From contig NZ_JAELUP010000005.1 of assembly GCF_016424485.1 (NCBI RefSeq), forward strand, positions 124,001-188,000: DNA of 64,000 nucleotides. The letters are read 5' to 3'. The translations under genes and the position numbers were made by a program. This document shows positions 32,354-41,890 of this stretch, piece after piece. The DNA comes from Paenibacillus roseus (GTDB taxonomy: Bacteria > Bacillota > Bacilli > Paenibacillales > Paenibacillaceae). Each line of letters begins with the position of its first letter. Within the stretch, counting starts at the first letter, position 1. The notes under the pieces were generated by a model. The model was not told where the DNA came from, ran no database searches, and saw only the letters and a list, made by a program, of their open reading frames with translations.

Positions 32354-33688
32354 TTATAATAAAATTGGAGCCCCTTCCCTTACTCCATTATTTAATTTAG
32401 GTCTGCCTACAGAATAGTAGACAAAATCCGTATTCAAAAGCTCTTCCTCTGTATAAATATTGCGTCCGTCAATCAAATTCGGAGTCTTAAGCCAAGAACG
32501 AATCTCTTGCAATGAGAGTTGTCTGAACTCTCTCCACTCGGTTACAATGCACAAAGCATCCGCTTGTCTGGCAGCGTCTTCTGCAGTTTTACTGTAATAA
32601 AGATTGTCATGCTGGATCGACTGCTTAAAGTTTTCCGTTGCAACTGGATCATAGGCTCTTACCAATGCACCACGCTTTAACAAAGAATTAATGATGTCAA
32701 AAGCAGGGGCCGCACGCACATCGTCCGTATCCGGTTTAAAAGCCAAACCCCATATTGCAATTGTCTTCCCGTAGAGATCATCCAATATGGACTCCAGCTT
32801 ATGGATAATGTTGAATCTTTGTCCATTGTTCACATCTACGACAGACTTCAACAGCTTGAAGTCATAATCTACATTTCCAGCGATCTGAATGAGCGCCTGC
32901 GTATCCTTAGGGAAGCATGACCCTCCGTAGCCGATGCCCGCATTAAGAAATGAGGCGCCAATTCGTTTATCATAGCCCATTCCCTCTGCCACCTTGGTTA
33001 CATCCGCCCCTACTTTTTCACATATATTTGCTATTTCATTAATAAAGGATATTTTGGTCGCCAAAAAAGCATTGGAAGCGTATTTGATCATTTCAGCACT
33101 TCTGATATCCGTAACAATTATATTTTCAGTAAGAGGGCGATGCAGTTCCACGATGTTGGCTGCAGCCTCTTTTCTTTCGATACCAATTACAATTCTGTCA
33201 GGATGAAAAGTATCTCTTACTGCTGAACCCTCACGCAGAAATTCAGGAACAGATACAATTTCAAATTCGTGGTCAGTCTGACTCCTAATGATCGCCTTTA
33301 TCTTCTCGTTTGTTCCTACAGGAACTGTACTTTTTGTCATAATCGTTTTAAAGCCATTTAATGCGGATGAAATATCTCTGGCTGCCTGTTCAATATACTG
33401 TAAGTCGGCTTCACCGCTTGGTAGCGACGGTGTGCCTACAGCCAATATAATTACATCGGACTCTTGAACAGACTGATCCAGTTCAGAAGTAAAACTAAGA
33501 CGTCCAATCTTCGTATTACTGTCCATCAGTTCCTTTAAACCAGGCTCATAAATCGGTACTATGCCACTCTTCAGCAACTCTACTTTTGCGTGATCCTTGT
33601 CGACACAAATTACGTGATTGCCCAATTCTGCAAAGCATACACCTGATACCAAACCAACATATCCTGTACCAATGACTGCCAGTTTCAT
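32354..33688 (-). CDS. ugd: UDP-glucose 6-dehydrogenase
   Basis: A 444-residue enzyme making UDP-glucuronic acid from UDP-glucose (the galU product in the same operon). It has the NAD motif IGTGYVGLVSG at the N-terminus, STVPVGTNEK, and the catalytic Cys in YGGSCFPKDTQAL near 260, then the C-terminal UDP-binding domain (WGLAFKPDTDDVR). GGGGTG precedes the ATG. It implies an acidic sugar in the polymer. UDP-mannose type dehydrogenases are less likely from the TuaD/Ugd-like motifs. Confidence 0.96.
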   Translation of the reverse strand: MKLAVIGTGYVGLVSGVCFAELGNHVICVDKDHAKVELLKSGIVPIYEPGLKELMDSNTKIGRLSFTSELDQSVQESDVIILAVGTPSLPSGEADLQYIEQAARDISSALNGFKTIMTKSTVPVGTNEKIKAIIRSQTDHEFEIVSVPEFLREGSAVRDTFHPDRIVIGIERKEAAANIVELHRPLTENIIVTDIRSAEMIKYASNAFLATKISFINEIANICEKVGADVTKVAEGMGYDKRIGASFLNAGIGYGGSCFPKDTQALIQIAGNVDYDFKLLKSVVDVNNGQRFNIIHKLESILDDLYGKTIAIWGLAFKPDTDDVRAAPAFDIINSLLKRGALVRAYDPVATENFKQSIQHDNLYYSKTAEDAARQADALCIVTEWREFRQLSLQEIRSWLKTPNLIDGRNIYTEEELLNTDFVYYSVGRPKLNNGVREGAPILL

Positions 33689-33774
33689 CTTCTACACCCC
33701 GTTTGATTTTATTTCTTAAAGCTCAAATAGCCGCTCACTCCTGGAATGGCAGCTAATCTTTTTCTGTACTCGAT

Positions 33775-35148
33775 TCACACTTGTATCGATTTCAAGATAT
33801 CCTCCCAAGACATGCTGATTCGGTGGATGTCTTCTTCGATAAGTTCAGTCCCTGTCTGGACTTCAATAATTTCTAAATTGGTTATAGCCCGAAGGCTATG
33901 TTTACTCCCACTGGGTATTTTTACAACATCCCCTGATTTTACTTTCCTATAGCTTCCGTCTTGAATCAGTTCCCCTTCTCCAGATACAACTGTCCATATC
34001 TCATCACGTTTCCAGTGATATTGGTAGCTTAAATTACGGCCTGCATAGATACAGATCCTTTTCGTAAGCACTTCATTATGATGAGAATACTTGATATAAT
34101 CAATCACCTTGTAGTATCCCCATCGACGCTCTTCATACATCGGACGATGATCGGTGTGCTTCAATACATCCTTAATTCGAAAGCTCTGTTGTTTATCACT
34201 AACCAAGATACCATCCGGACTGGCAGCAACAACCAAGTTCGAAGCTCCAATAATCGTTACCGGAATTTCCAGTTCGTTAATAAGATGCGTATTTTGAGAA
34301 TCCGGAGTCACAATTCCCCCGCCGACAACTTTATTTCCCATTTCGGAAGTTAATGTATCCCAAGTACCAAGATCTTTCCATTTGCCTTCATGAACCATGG
34401 CAGCAATTTTGTCGATTTTCTCTACCACTTGATAATCAAAGCTAATGTTAGGAAGTTTGTTGTACTGCTTTAGCATTTCATCATATTGAATCGGAATATT
34501 TAATTCAATAAGCAAATTAATGATCAGATCGAGTTTAAATGCAAAAACCCCGCAATTCCACAGTGCGCCTTGTTCAATTAATGCTGCTGCTTTTTCCTTT
34601 TTGGGTTTTTCTTCGAATTTTTTAACAGACATATAAAATGGCTTATCATTTTTTAGTTGTTGCTCTGGCATGATGTAACCGTAATTTTCTGAGGGATGAT
34701 CGGGCTTAACTCCAATTAACGCAATTTTGGCATCAGATTGGGCTAAAATATTGGGCAATGCGACTAAATCATCAAAAAAGTCGTCATTCACGTAGGGATC
34801 AACTGGCATAATTACAATCGTTTCATTTAATCCTACACCTTGAATGGAGTAGAGATAGGTTGCCACCAAAGCAATAGCCGGGAAAGTATCCCGTCTTTCA
34901 GGTTCCAGAACGACATTGACTCGACTCCCCAATTGATTTCGAAAAATCTCCTCTTGAGATTTACTTGTCGCAAAACAAACATCGTTTGCCAGCCCAGCAT
35001 TGTGCAGCTGCCGCCATACACGCTGAACCATTGACTCCAGTTGTCCATTCGGGCCTTCCAGAACTTTAAGAAACTGCTTTGATCTGGATTCATTGGATAA
35101 AGGCCAAAGCCGTTTGCCTGAACCGCCTGATAACAACACAATTTTCAT
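33775..35148 (-). CDS. manC: Mannose-1-phosphate guanylyltransferase (with mannose-6-P isomerase-like cupin)
   Basis: A 457-residue bifunctional-type protein. The nucleotidyltransferase domain starts LLSGGSGKRLWPLSNE and includes VEKIDKIAAMVHEGKWKDLGTWD; the C-terminal cupin domain has YHWKRDEIWTVVSGEGEL and SGDVVKIPSGSKHSL. It makes GDP-mannose. No phosphomannomutase or GDP-mannose dehydratase gene is in the window. AAAGGAGG precedes the ATG. The middle of the protein is shorter than in E. coli ManC. Confidence 0.94.
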   Translation of the reverse strand: MKIVLLSGGSGKRLWPLSNESRSKQFLKVLEGPNGQLESMVQRVWRQLHNAGLANDVCFATSKSQEEIFRNQLGSRVNVVLEPERRDTFPAIALVATYLYSIQGVGLNETIVIMPVDPYVNDDFFDDLVALPNILAQSDAKIALIGVKPDHPSENYGYIMPEQQLKNDKPFYMSVKKFEEKPKKEKAAALIEQGALWNCGVFAFKLDLIINLLIELNIPIQYDEMLKQYNKLPNISFDYQVVEKIDKIAAMVHEGKWKDLGTWDTLTSEMGNKVVGGGIVTPDSQNTHLINELEIPVTIIGASNLVVAASPDGILVSDKQQSFRIKDVLKHTDHRPMYEERRWGYYKVIDYIKYSHHNEVLTKRICIYAGRNLSYQYHWKRDEIWTVVSGEGELIQDGSYRKVKSGDVVKIPSGSKHSLRAITNLEIIEVQTGTELIEEDIHRISMSWEDILKSIQV

Positions 35149-35168
35149 GTACCGTAAACCTCCTTTGA

Positions 35169-36305
35169 TTAAATCGAACGATATATAGTCTCCAGTTTGG
35201 TTTGCCAGTCATTTTCTTGTGCTCTGCGGATTCTCTTAAGGCGATAAACCTCCTTGTCTTTAAGCTGCAAAGCCTCTTCGCATGCCCGAACGAATTCATC
35301 CGCTTTGCAAGCCGTATGGTAGTAGACCCCCGTCTCCTGGTATTTATCCGTTGTAGGCAATCCACAGCCTACCACCGGAATTTGCACTGCCAAATATTCA
35401 AACATCTTAAGTGGGCTGACTGCCCGGTTATACGCAATGTTTTTATAAGGCATCAAACCAACATCCAAAGCCTTCATGTAACCTGGAACAGTTTCAGGTG
35501 ATTTTCCACCCAAGAAAAAAATATTGGACCTGCCTTTAAGAGCTTCAAAATCCTCTATTGTCCCGTGAGCCGGGCCGATGAGCAGAAAATTCCACTCAGG
35601 CTTCAATAAGGAGACTTCTAACAGAAGATCAAAATCGATCTTAGCCTTCAGCCCTCCTACGAATCCAAGCTTTACGCCTTGTATCTGCTCAATTTCTTCT
35701 TCTCGTACAGGTGAAGCTTGTTTAAAAAGATCGAATTCCACTCCGTTCTCAATAACTTTGAAACTTTTCTTTGATTGCCGCTGAATGTGAGCAGCTAAAA
35801 ATTCTGATGTGGCAAAGCCCAGATTTACTCGGGAGGATATGCGATTCTCTGTCCTGCGAATCATATAAGCTTTAAACTGCTGAACCATGCCGCGCAACCC
35901 GGTTTTTGGTACCCATGTACCACACCAGTAATCGCTGCAATCGTAGACAACTCTTTCCCAGTGGGAGAGACTAATTAATTGGGAGAAATAAGGGTATGTA
36001 AAAAAAAGTACCTTTCTTCCTGAGCCCGCAAGGTAAGGCTTTAACGGATTACGAATCAAAGCATTGCACATATTACCCACATATCTGAACATCCCTCTTC
36101 CATATGGCAAACTGATCTGGGTAACTTTCGGGTGATTTTGCACCGAGTTTGAAGTAAACGAATCATGGTCAGGATATATCCAATAGATATGTCTGGTATT
36201 ATCTTTGGACCACAATAATTCTGCAAGACGATGCCGTCGATATTTTAACCCCTCTTTTTCCCAGGAAGTGGGAGCAACTATGAAGTAATCGATTCCCTCA
36301 TTCAT
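35169..36305 (-). CDS. Glycosyltransferase (GT4-like, TuaH/family 1 type)
   Basis: A 378-residue GT-B enzyme. The N-terminal domain has SWEKEGLKYRRHRLAELL and VYDCSDYW; the C-terminal donor domain has LGFVGGLKAKIDFDLL, LIGPAHG and the ending SPLKMFEYLAVQIPVVGCGLP with the donor Glu region. Donor and acceptor unknown. The ATG at 36305 has AAGGAG nine bases upstream, while the GTG at 36323 would leave no ribosome site. Spaced 23 bp from the upstream gene. Confidence 0.9.
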   Translation of the reverse strand: MNEGIDYFIVAPTSWEKEGLKYRRHRLAELLWSKDNTRHIYWIYPDHDSFTSNSVQNHPKVTQISLPYGRGMFRYVGNMCNALIRNPLKPYLAGSGRKVLFFTYPYFSQLISLSHWERVVYDCSDYWCGTWVPKTGLRGMVQQFKAYMIRRTENRISSRVNLGFATSEFLAAHIQRQSKKSFKVIENGVEFDLFKQASPVREEEIEQIQGVKLGFVGGLKAKIDFDLLLEVSLLKPEWNFLLIGPAHGTIEDFEALKGRSNIFFLGGKSPETVPGYMKALDVGLMPYKNIAYNRAVSPLKMFEYLAVQIPVVGCGLPTTDKYQETGVYYHTACKADEFVRACEEALQLKDKEVYRLKRIRRAQENDWQTKLETIYRSI

Positions 36306-36328
36306 TGAATTAAACTCCTTCACACAAA

Positions 36329-37426
36329 TTATCCGATCTTCTCCAGTATTAATCCTGCTTCATATAGTCTTGCAGACAAGGTATCCGGGTCACTTGTATT
36401 CTGATTCATCAGATGCTGCTCGTGATCATAATGTTGCTCAAGTTGAAGTCTGCTCCACTCTCGAACTTCTTGGATATTTGAGTCTTCTAAATAATCCTTA
36501 AAGACGGTCAATACACAGGCCATCTCAATTCCTACCGGATTATAAGGAGATGAATATTTGTTCCTCTGTATCGTTGCTTTAAACTCTGGATTTTTCGTAT
36601 AATCAATCGCCCTTTTGAGCATATTCCTGACATTGCCCATCTTCCATATAAAATGGTCAGGGACAGAATGATAAAGAAGCGCAAAGGCATACAGATTAAA
36701 GCTGTGATAGCCGTGCTCTAACAAATATTGATGCTCTCGCTGATGACGGTTAAAATACAAACGATAAACGGACTTAATAATTCTGTACCTCAATCGGACA
36801 TGACCTATGACATGTATAATTCGACCAGAACGGGCAAGCTGGAGGTGATCCATCATTTTGGCAAAAAAGAGATTTGTACGATCTTCAATCGTTTTATTGG
36901 GCTGAAGCTTGTTGAGCATTACTCCCATCACCGCAAACCACAGTTGCTGGTTAAATGTATGACTAATTCCGCCGATGGAGCCATCCACATTTCGGATCCT
37001 CCACAGACCCGAAGAATGGTCCATTTCATGAAGCAAAAAAATTTCCTGGGCCAAATCAATATATTGATGCTGCTGAAAGTGTTCACCTATATACAGCAAG
37101 GCCTGAATGACCCATGCCTGACCAATTAAGCCGTTGCAAAAATCCTTGCTGCCCGCATAACGACAATAAAATGTTGCATTCATAGGTCTGGCTTCATGGG
37201 AGGCCAAATAGCCAGCTGCTTTTAATGCAGCATCTTTAAATGCTTCATTGCCAGTGTGCTTGAAGGCCTCCAAAAAAAGAAGACTCCAGTGTGCGGTGTT
37301 GCGCACTGGAGTCTGCGGATCATTCCATGGGCCATTGTGGCCCGGAGGCATATCCCCCTTCTTCCCTTGGAGCTCGAGTCCGCGGGTTGCACTGCCTATA
37401 ACAATTTCCTTCCACTCAGCTACCAT
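36329..37426 (-). CDS. Alpha/alpha-barrel EPS protein, AglQ-like (six-hairpin glycosidase fold)
   Basis: A 365-residue soluble protein rich in helices. GHNGPWNDPQTPVRNTAHWSLLFLEAFKHTG near the N-terminus, CNGLIGQAWVIQALLYIGE and GGISHTFNQQLWFAVMG in the middle are typical of the helical toroid proteins annotated as AglQ in surface-polysaccharide clusters. A hydrolase or lyase acting on the polymer, or a modifying enzyme, is possible; I can name no catalytic residue with confidence. Start overlaps the flippase stop as TAATG. No signal peptide, so a cytoplasmic role is implied. Confidence 0.75.
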   Translation of the reverse strand: MVAEWKEIVIGSATRGLELQGKKGDMPPGHNGPWNDPQTPVRNTAHWSLLFLEAFKHTGNEAFKDAALKAAGYLASHEARPMNATFYCRYAGSKDFCNGLIGQAWVIQALLYIGEHFQQHQYIDLAQEIFLLHEMDHSSGLWRIRNVDGSIGGISHTFNQQLWFAVMGVMLNKLQPNKTIEDRTNLFFAKMMDHLQLARSGRIIHVIGHVRLRYRIIKSVYRLYFNRHQREHQYLLEHGYHSFNLYAFALLYHSVPDHFIWKMGNVRNMLKRAIDYTKNPEFKATIQRNKYSSPYNPVGIEMACVLTVFKDYLEDSNIQEVREWSRLQLEQHYDHEQHLMNQNTSDPDTLSARLYEAGLILEKIG

Positions 37427-38934
37427 TACATTCCCATCCCATCACGAATGATATTCTTCTGTTTGCGCTTGAACAATTTGTTGAACATTGGTCTAACTTC
37501 ATTGGCAACTTCCTTATATATCGCCGGATTAAACCGATACGTGAGCAGGACATATAATGTTGCATATACAGGCACTATGAATACTGTCAACCATAATTGA
37601 TCAATAAACTGTTGAACACCATAACTAATAATAGTGAGCCCGCATGCAATTAGAAATGGGGAACGAAGTTGCGACAAGTATTCCCCCCATGACATGTGGC
37701 AAACCCGATTTACTTGTACCTGCAAGATGCCGGCCTTTAAGAAGACAAACAACAAATATGCGATAGCAACAGCCGATAATCCATAGTAACAAGCAATAAC
37801 CAAGGTAATTAACCTAACTGGAAGCAAAATCAGATCTACATAAAAAGCCGTCTTTGAAGAATGATGAGCATACAATGCATTCGTTGCAAAACCAGCAGAC
37901 AAAATATCGACCATCCCCTTCAAAGCCAGGACCTGCATCACAATGATGGACGGCTCCCATTTATCACCGAACACAACCGGGACGGCAGTGGGAATCACAA
38001 GAAAGAGTATTGCAAAAACCGGTAGACCTGCTGAAGCCACTAAATGTGTCATTTTGTAATACATTTTTCTAAATTGAACAACTGCGTTCTCACCCTGATG
38101 TATTTTGCAAAATACCGGATATGTAACTTTTGTACTGATCTGAATAACCAAATCAATAACTCTATCCAGCACTTGCTTGGCAAAAGAGTAATAGCCCAGC
38201 AGATCGATACCGAGCAGTTTGCCCACGATTAATTCGTCAAAATTTCTCCCAAAGTAGTTCAAAATATTTTTGCCGGAAACATATATTCCAAATGCATAAT
38301 ATGGTTTAAGGCTTCTGAAATTTAAATATAAAGTCGGGAACCAATCCTTATTCTTTCTAAAAATCCAAAATAAAGAGATAATAATAAAAAGGGAAGACAG
38401 AAACTGGCCGATGATAAAGGAATAAACCTGAAATCCGAGAAGGGCAAATAAAATAATGGTTACATTCATAATCCAGGTTTTATTCATATTAATCAGTGCC
38501 AGTTGTTTGAATTGAAGCCGTTTCTCAAGCAAAGCTATAAATACAACTCCAAGCGGCTCGATTAAAAATAAAAGGGAAGCGCTATGCAGCAATGCCTTTA
38601 ACTCCCCCGCTCCATAATACTCTGCAAGCAGCGATGCTGAGAGATTAACGCATAGAAACATAATAACTCCAGATAGAACATTTACAGTAAATATACTATT
38701 CAGTTCCGTACGAGTGACCTGCTCATGCTGAATAATGGCTTGTGAAATACCAAAATCCGTTATAATTTTCGACAGACCAAGCACAAAAATTATAATGGCC
38801 CTGAGTCCAAAATCCCCCGGCTCTAAAATATAACCCAGTATAAAAATCATTAATGAATTGAGAATCAAATTCGTAAATACCAACAGTCCGTTCCACTTAA
38901 ACCCTGATAATGTCTGGTTCTTCAGTTCACTCAT
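37426..38934 (-). CDS. Lipopolysaccharide/EPS flippase (Wzx, MOP superfamily)
   Basis: A 502-residue polytopic protein with about 12-14 hydrophobic segments. The start TLSGFKWNGLLVFTNLILNSLMIFIL, FGISQAIIQ, ALLEKRLQFKQLALI and GYYSFAKQVLDRVID are typical of the WzxC/Polysacc_synt_3 branch. It should flip the undecaprenyl-linked repeat unit across the membrane for the polymerase at 41884. Part of a Wzx/Wzy pathway. Confidence 0.92.
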   Translation of the reverse strand: MSELKNQTLSGFKWNGLLVFTNLILNSLMIFILGYILEPGDFGLRAIIIFVLGLSKIITDFGISQAIIQHEQVTRTELNSIFTVNVLSGVIMFLCVNLSASLLAEYYGAGELKALLHSASLLFLIEPLGVVFIALLEKRLQFKQLALINMNKTWIMNVTIILFALLGFQVYSFIIGQFLSSLFIIISLFWIFRKNKDWFPTLYLNFRSLKPYYAFGIYVSGKNILNYFGRNFDELIVGKLLGIDLLGYYSFAKQVLDRVIDLVIQISTKVTYPVFCKIHQGENAVVQFRKMYYKMTHLVASAGLPVFAILFLVIPTAVPVVFGDKWEPSIIVMQVLALKGMVDILSAGFATNALYAHHSSKTAFYVDLILLPVRLITLVIACYYGLSAVAIAYLLFVFLKAGILQVQVNRVCHMSWGEYLSQLRSPFLIACGLTIISYGVQQFIDQLWLTVFIVPVYATLYVLLTYRFNPAIYKEVANEVRPMFNKLFKRKQKNIIRDGMGM

Positions 38935-38952
38935 ATAGATCCCTTATTTCTG

Positions 38953-39948
38953 TTAAATATAAGATTCAGCCGCTTGTTTTTTACGGCCAATGTTTGTCCA
39001 CCACTCTTGGTTGGTCTGATACCACTCAATTGTCTCCCGCAGACCCTCCTCAAACGTATAAACTGGCTGCCAATTTAGTTCTTGAACAATTTTAGACGGA
39101 TCAATCGCATATCTCCGGTCATGACCTTTGCGATCTTCCACATATGAAATCAAATCAAGCGGCTGTCCTAATTCTTGAAGGATCAGCTTGACAACATCAA
39201 TATTGCGCCGCTCATTATGCCCTCCAATATTATAAATCTCCCCAGGCAGTCCTTGGTGAAGCACCAGATCGATAGCGGATGCATGGTCTTCCACATGCAG
39301 CCAATCCCGAATATTCAAACCATCTCCATAAACCGGGAGCTTCTTCTGTTGCATTGCGCTAACAATCATTAATGGAATGAGCTTTTCGGGATGATGAAAA
39401 GGTCCATAATTGTTGGAACAGCGTGTAATATTGCAGTTCATCCCATAAGTCTCATGATAGGCTCTTACAAGCAAGTCTGCTCCGGCCTTACTTGCTGAAT
39501 AAGGGCTGTTAGGGGCTATCGGAGAAGACTCAGTGAAGTACCCTTCTGGCCCCAATGAACCGTACACTTCATCTGTAGAAATCTGAATATATTTTGCAAC
39601 ATTAAATTCTCGTGCTGCTTCCAACAATACCTGGGTTCCCACCACATTAGTCTGAATAAAAACCCCGGGATCATTGATGCTCCGATCAACATGAGATTCT
39701 GCGGCAAAATTAATAATGGCTTGAATCTCGTATTGTTCCAAAGCTTCCCTAACCGCTTGTGGATTCGTAATATCTCCTCTGAAAAAACGGTATTGAGGCA
39801 GATGCTCCACAGCCTTAATATTGTCCAGATTACCGGCATATGTAAGCTTATCGAAATTAATAATATTGTAATTCGGATACCGCTTCAGCATATAACGAAT
39901 AAAATGACTGCCGATAAAGCCTGCTCCGCCTGTAACTAATACATTCAT
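38953..39948 (-). CDS. rfbB: dTDP-glucose 4,6-dehydratase
   Basis: A 331-residue extended SDR enzyme: NAD motif TGGAGFIGSHFIRYML, AAESHVDRSI, STDEVYGSLG, the catalytic YSASKAGADLL and SNNYGPFHHPEKLIP. Second step of dTDP-rhamnose synthesis. It follows rfbA after 23 bp, with AAGGAGAG before its ATG. Confidence 0.98.
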   Translation of the reverse strand: MNVLVTGGAGFIGSHFIRYMLKRYPNYNIINFDKLTYAGNLDNIKAVEHLPQYRFFRGDITNPQAVREALEQYEIQAIINFAAESHVDRSINDPGVFIQTNVVGTQVLLEAAREFNVAKYIQISTDEVYGSLGPEGYFTESSPIAPNSPYSASKAGADLLVRAYHETYGMNCNITRCSNNYGPFHHPEKLIPLMIVSAMQQKKLPVYGDGLNIRDWLHVEDHASAIDLVLHQGLPGEIYNIGGHNERRNIDVVKLILQELGQPLDLISYVEDRKGHDRRYAIDPSKIVQELNWQPVYTFEEGLRETIEWYQTNQEWWTNIGRKKQAAESYI

Positions 39949-39971
39949 TTTTCTCTCTCCTTAAGCTAGCT

Positions 39972-40730
39972 TCATGATATGGATGAAGCTGTCTGTTTTT
40001 TGCCAAATGTCAGATCGAACAAGTGGTTTCTAACCATCTCATTAGCTTTGGCCCAAGACTCATGCGTACCTGCATCTGTCCACCAGCCCTCCAGAATATC
40101 ATAGGTTAGCTCCCCCTGATAAATATAAGCATTATTGACATCTGTTATTTCCAGTTCGCCACGGCCTGATGGCTCAAGCTTGTCAATAATGTCAAATACT
40201 TTGCTGTCATACATATAAATTCCGGTTACAGCATACGAGCTTTTGGGCTGCTTCGGCTTTTCTTCAATCGAACTGATAATCTTGCCTGTTAACTCTGCTA
40301 CTCCATAACGCTCAGGGTCATCAACTTCCTTCAATAAAATTTTCGCTCCGGTCCCTTGTTGTTTGAAATTGTTAATGTAATCATTTAATGAATCCAGGAA
40401 AATATTGTCCCCTAGCAGCACTATGATAGGTTCATCTTTTACAAAGCTTCTGGCCAAACCTAAAGCTTGAGCAATGCCTCCAGCCTGATCCTGGACTTTG
40501 TAGGAGAAAGAAGCACCAAACTCATGGCCGCTTCCAAGCAGATTCACAACATCTCCCATGTGATCTCGCCCAGTCACGATAAGAATATCTTTGATGTTAG
40601 CTGCAATTAATTTATAGATAGCGTGATAAATCATCGGATATGATCCTACAGGCAATAGATGCTTATTGGTTACCTTCGTTAATGGATATAATCGGGAACC
40701 CGTTCCTCCCGCCAAAATGACACCTTTCAT
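39972..40730 (-). CDS. rfbA: Glucose-1-phosphate thymidylyltransferase (short form)
   Basis: A 252-residue nucleotidyltransferase with [21 protein letters not shown] at its N-terminus, [12 protein letters not shown] and [20 protein letters not shown]. It is about 40 residues shorter than E. coli RmlA because it lacks the C-terminal extension that forms the allosteric dTDP-rhamnose site, a form common in Bacillales and archaea; feedback control may therefore be absent. Start overlaps the upstream glycosyltransferase gene by 4 bp. Confidence 0.95.
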   Translation of the reverse strand: MKGVILAGGTGSRLYPLTKVTNKHLLPVGSYPMIYHAIYKLIAANIKDILIVTGRDHMGDVVNLLGSGHEFGASFSYKVQDQAGGIAQALGLARSFVKDEPIIVLLGDNIFLDSLNDYINNFKQQGTGAKILLKEVDDPERYGVAELTGKIISSIEEKPKQPKSSYAVTGIYMYDSKVFDIIDKLEPSGRGELEITDVNNAYIYQGELTYDILEGWWTDAGTHESWAKANEMVRNHLFDLTFGKKQTASSIS

Positions 40731-41890
40731 ACTTCCACCCCTACCTTGAATTTATTTATAATGTGGTGATATAAATCTAAATGCTTATCCAGCATTTTAT
40801 CTACGGTATATTGCTCGCAATGCTCCAGACACTTTTGTTGAATTTCCACTCTCTCATGTCTACTTAAAGCATGGAATCGTATAAGCTTCTCCGAAATGGC
40901 TTGCGGATTGCCCGCCTCAAAGAGGAAGGCATCATCAGCTATTACTTCTGGTATTCCACCAACATGAGAGCCAAGTACGGGTGTGCCGAGCTGATAGGAC
41001 TCAATAATTACACGACCGAAAGGTTCGTCCCATACAGAAGGGAGTACGGTGAGGTCCGCTTGCTTGATCCTCTCCTGCAAAATTGCACCCGTCATTTTAC
41101 CAGTGAATTCAATTCTACTATCCGATGAAGACAAATTTCGTAACATTTCTGACTGAGGTCCGTCTCCGCAAATTATTAGACGGCCAACAACGGTTTCAGG
41201 TAAATTCATCACCGATCGTATTAGATGCTCAATCCCTTTCTCAATACTTAACCTCCCAAAATAAATCAGATTAAGAGGACCATGATATTGTTTGGTTGAC
41301 GATTGTATTTCTCCCTCAATTGCATTTGCAACCACATGTCGCTCAGCCTGCCCGAACATTCCTGCTGACAGATGCTCCTGCAAGATAAAATCGGAGATTC
41401 CGATTACAGCTGAAACTTTCCTGCTAAAGTAACGAGCAGCCTCACGGTAGTAAAAAGGATTACAGAGTGAGTAATCCCGCAAAGTATGAACTACAGGAAT
41501 GCGTAACTTCCCGGCTGCCATCCATATTGCAAAGGTCAAACCAGCTATTTTTTGAGTGTGGACAACGGATGGATTCACAGTCCGGATAATTTTTTCAACA
41601 TTTCTATACATATCCGTATTGTAAATATCTCTTAAATACCATAAACCTCTCACGAGTTTATTTGAGCTTGGATCTCCATACCAGTACAAATTATGACTAG
41701 GGAGCCTGTAGACAGGAATATCATTAACTGCATCCTGAAGTACACCTTGCTTTTTATTATGCTTGCCGACTGTCATAACATGAACCTTCATTTTTTTAGC
41801 CAGAGCTTCTGCCAAGATTTTTGTTGAAACTTCTGCTCCACCAATAATATCAGGGGAATATAACGAGTGGCTAACCAGTATATTCAGCAT
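40727..41890 (-). CDS. Glycosyltransferase family 4
   Basis: A 387-residue GT-B enzyme. It begins with the donor-type glycine motif [22 protein letters not shown], has [24 protein letters not shown], and the EX7E-type motif in [32 protein letters not shown]. Retaining transfer from a nucleotide sugar is expected; the sugar is unknown. Start overlaps the Wzy gene end by 7 bp. Confidence 0.95.
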   Translation of the reverse strand: MLNILVSHSLYSPDIIGGAEVSTKILAEALAKKMKVHVMTVGKHNKKQGVLQDAVNDIPVYRLPSHNLYWYGDPSSNKLVRGLWYLRDIYNTDMYRNVEKIIRTVNPSVVHTQKIAGLTFAIWMAAGKLRIPVVHTLRDYSLCNPFYYREAARYFSRKVSAVIGISDFILQEHLSAGMFGQAERHVVANAIEGEIQSSTKQYHGPLNLIYFGRLSIEKGIEHLIRSVMNLPETVVGRLIICGDGPQSEMLRNLSSSDSRIEFTGKMTGAILQERIKQADLTVLPSVWDEPFGRVIIESYQLGTPVLGSHVGGIPEVIADDAFLFEAGNPQAISEKLIRFHALSRHERVEIQQKCLEHCEQYTVDKMLDKHLDLYHHIINKFKVGVEV

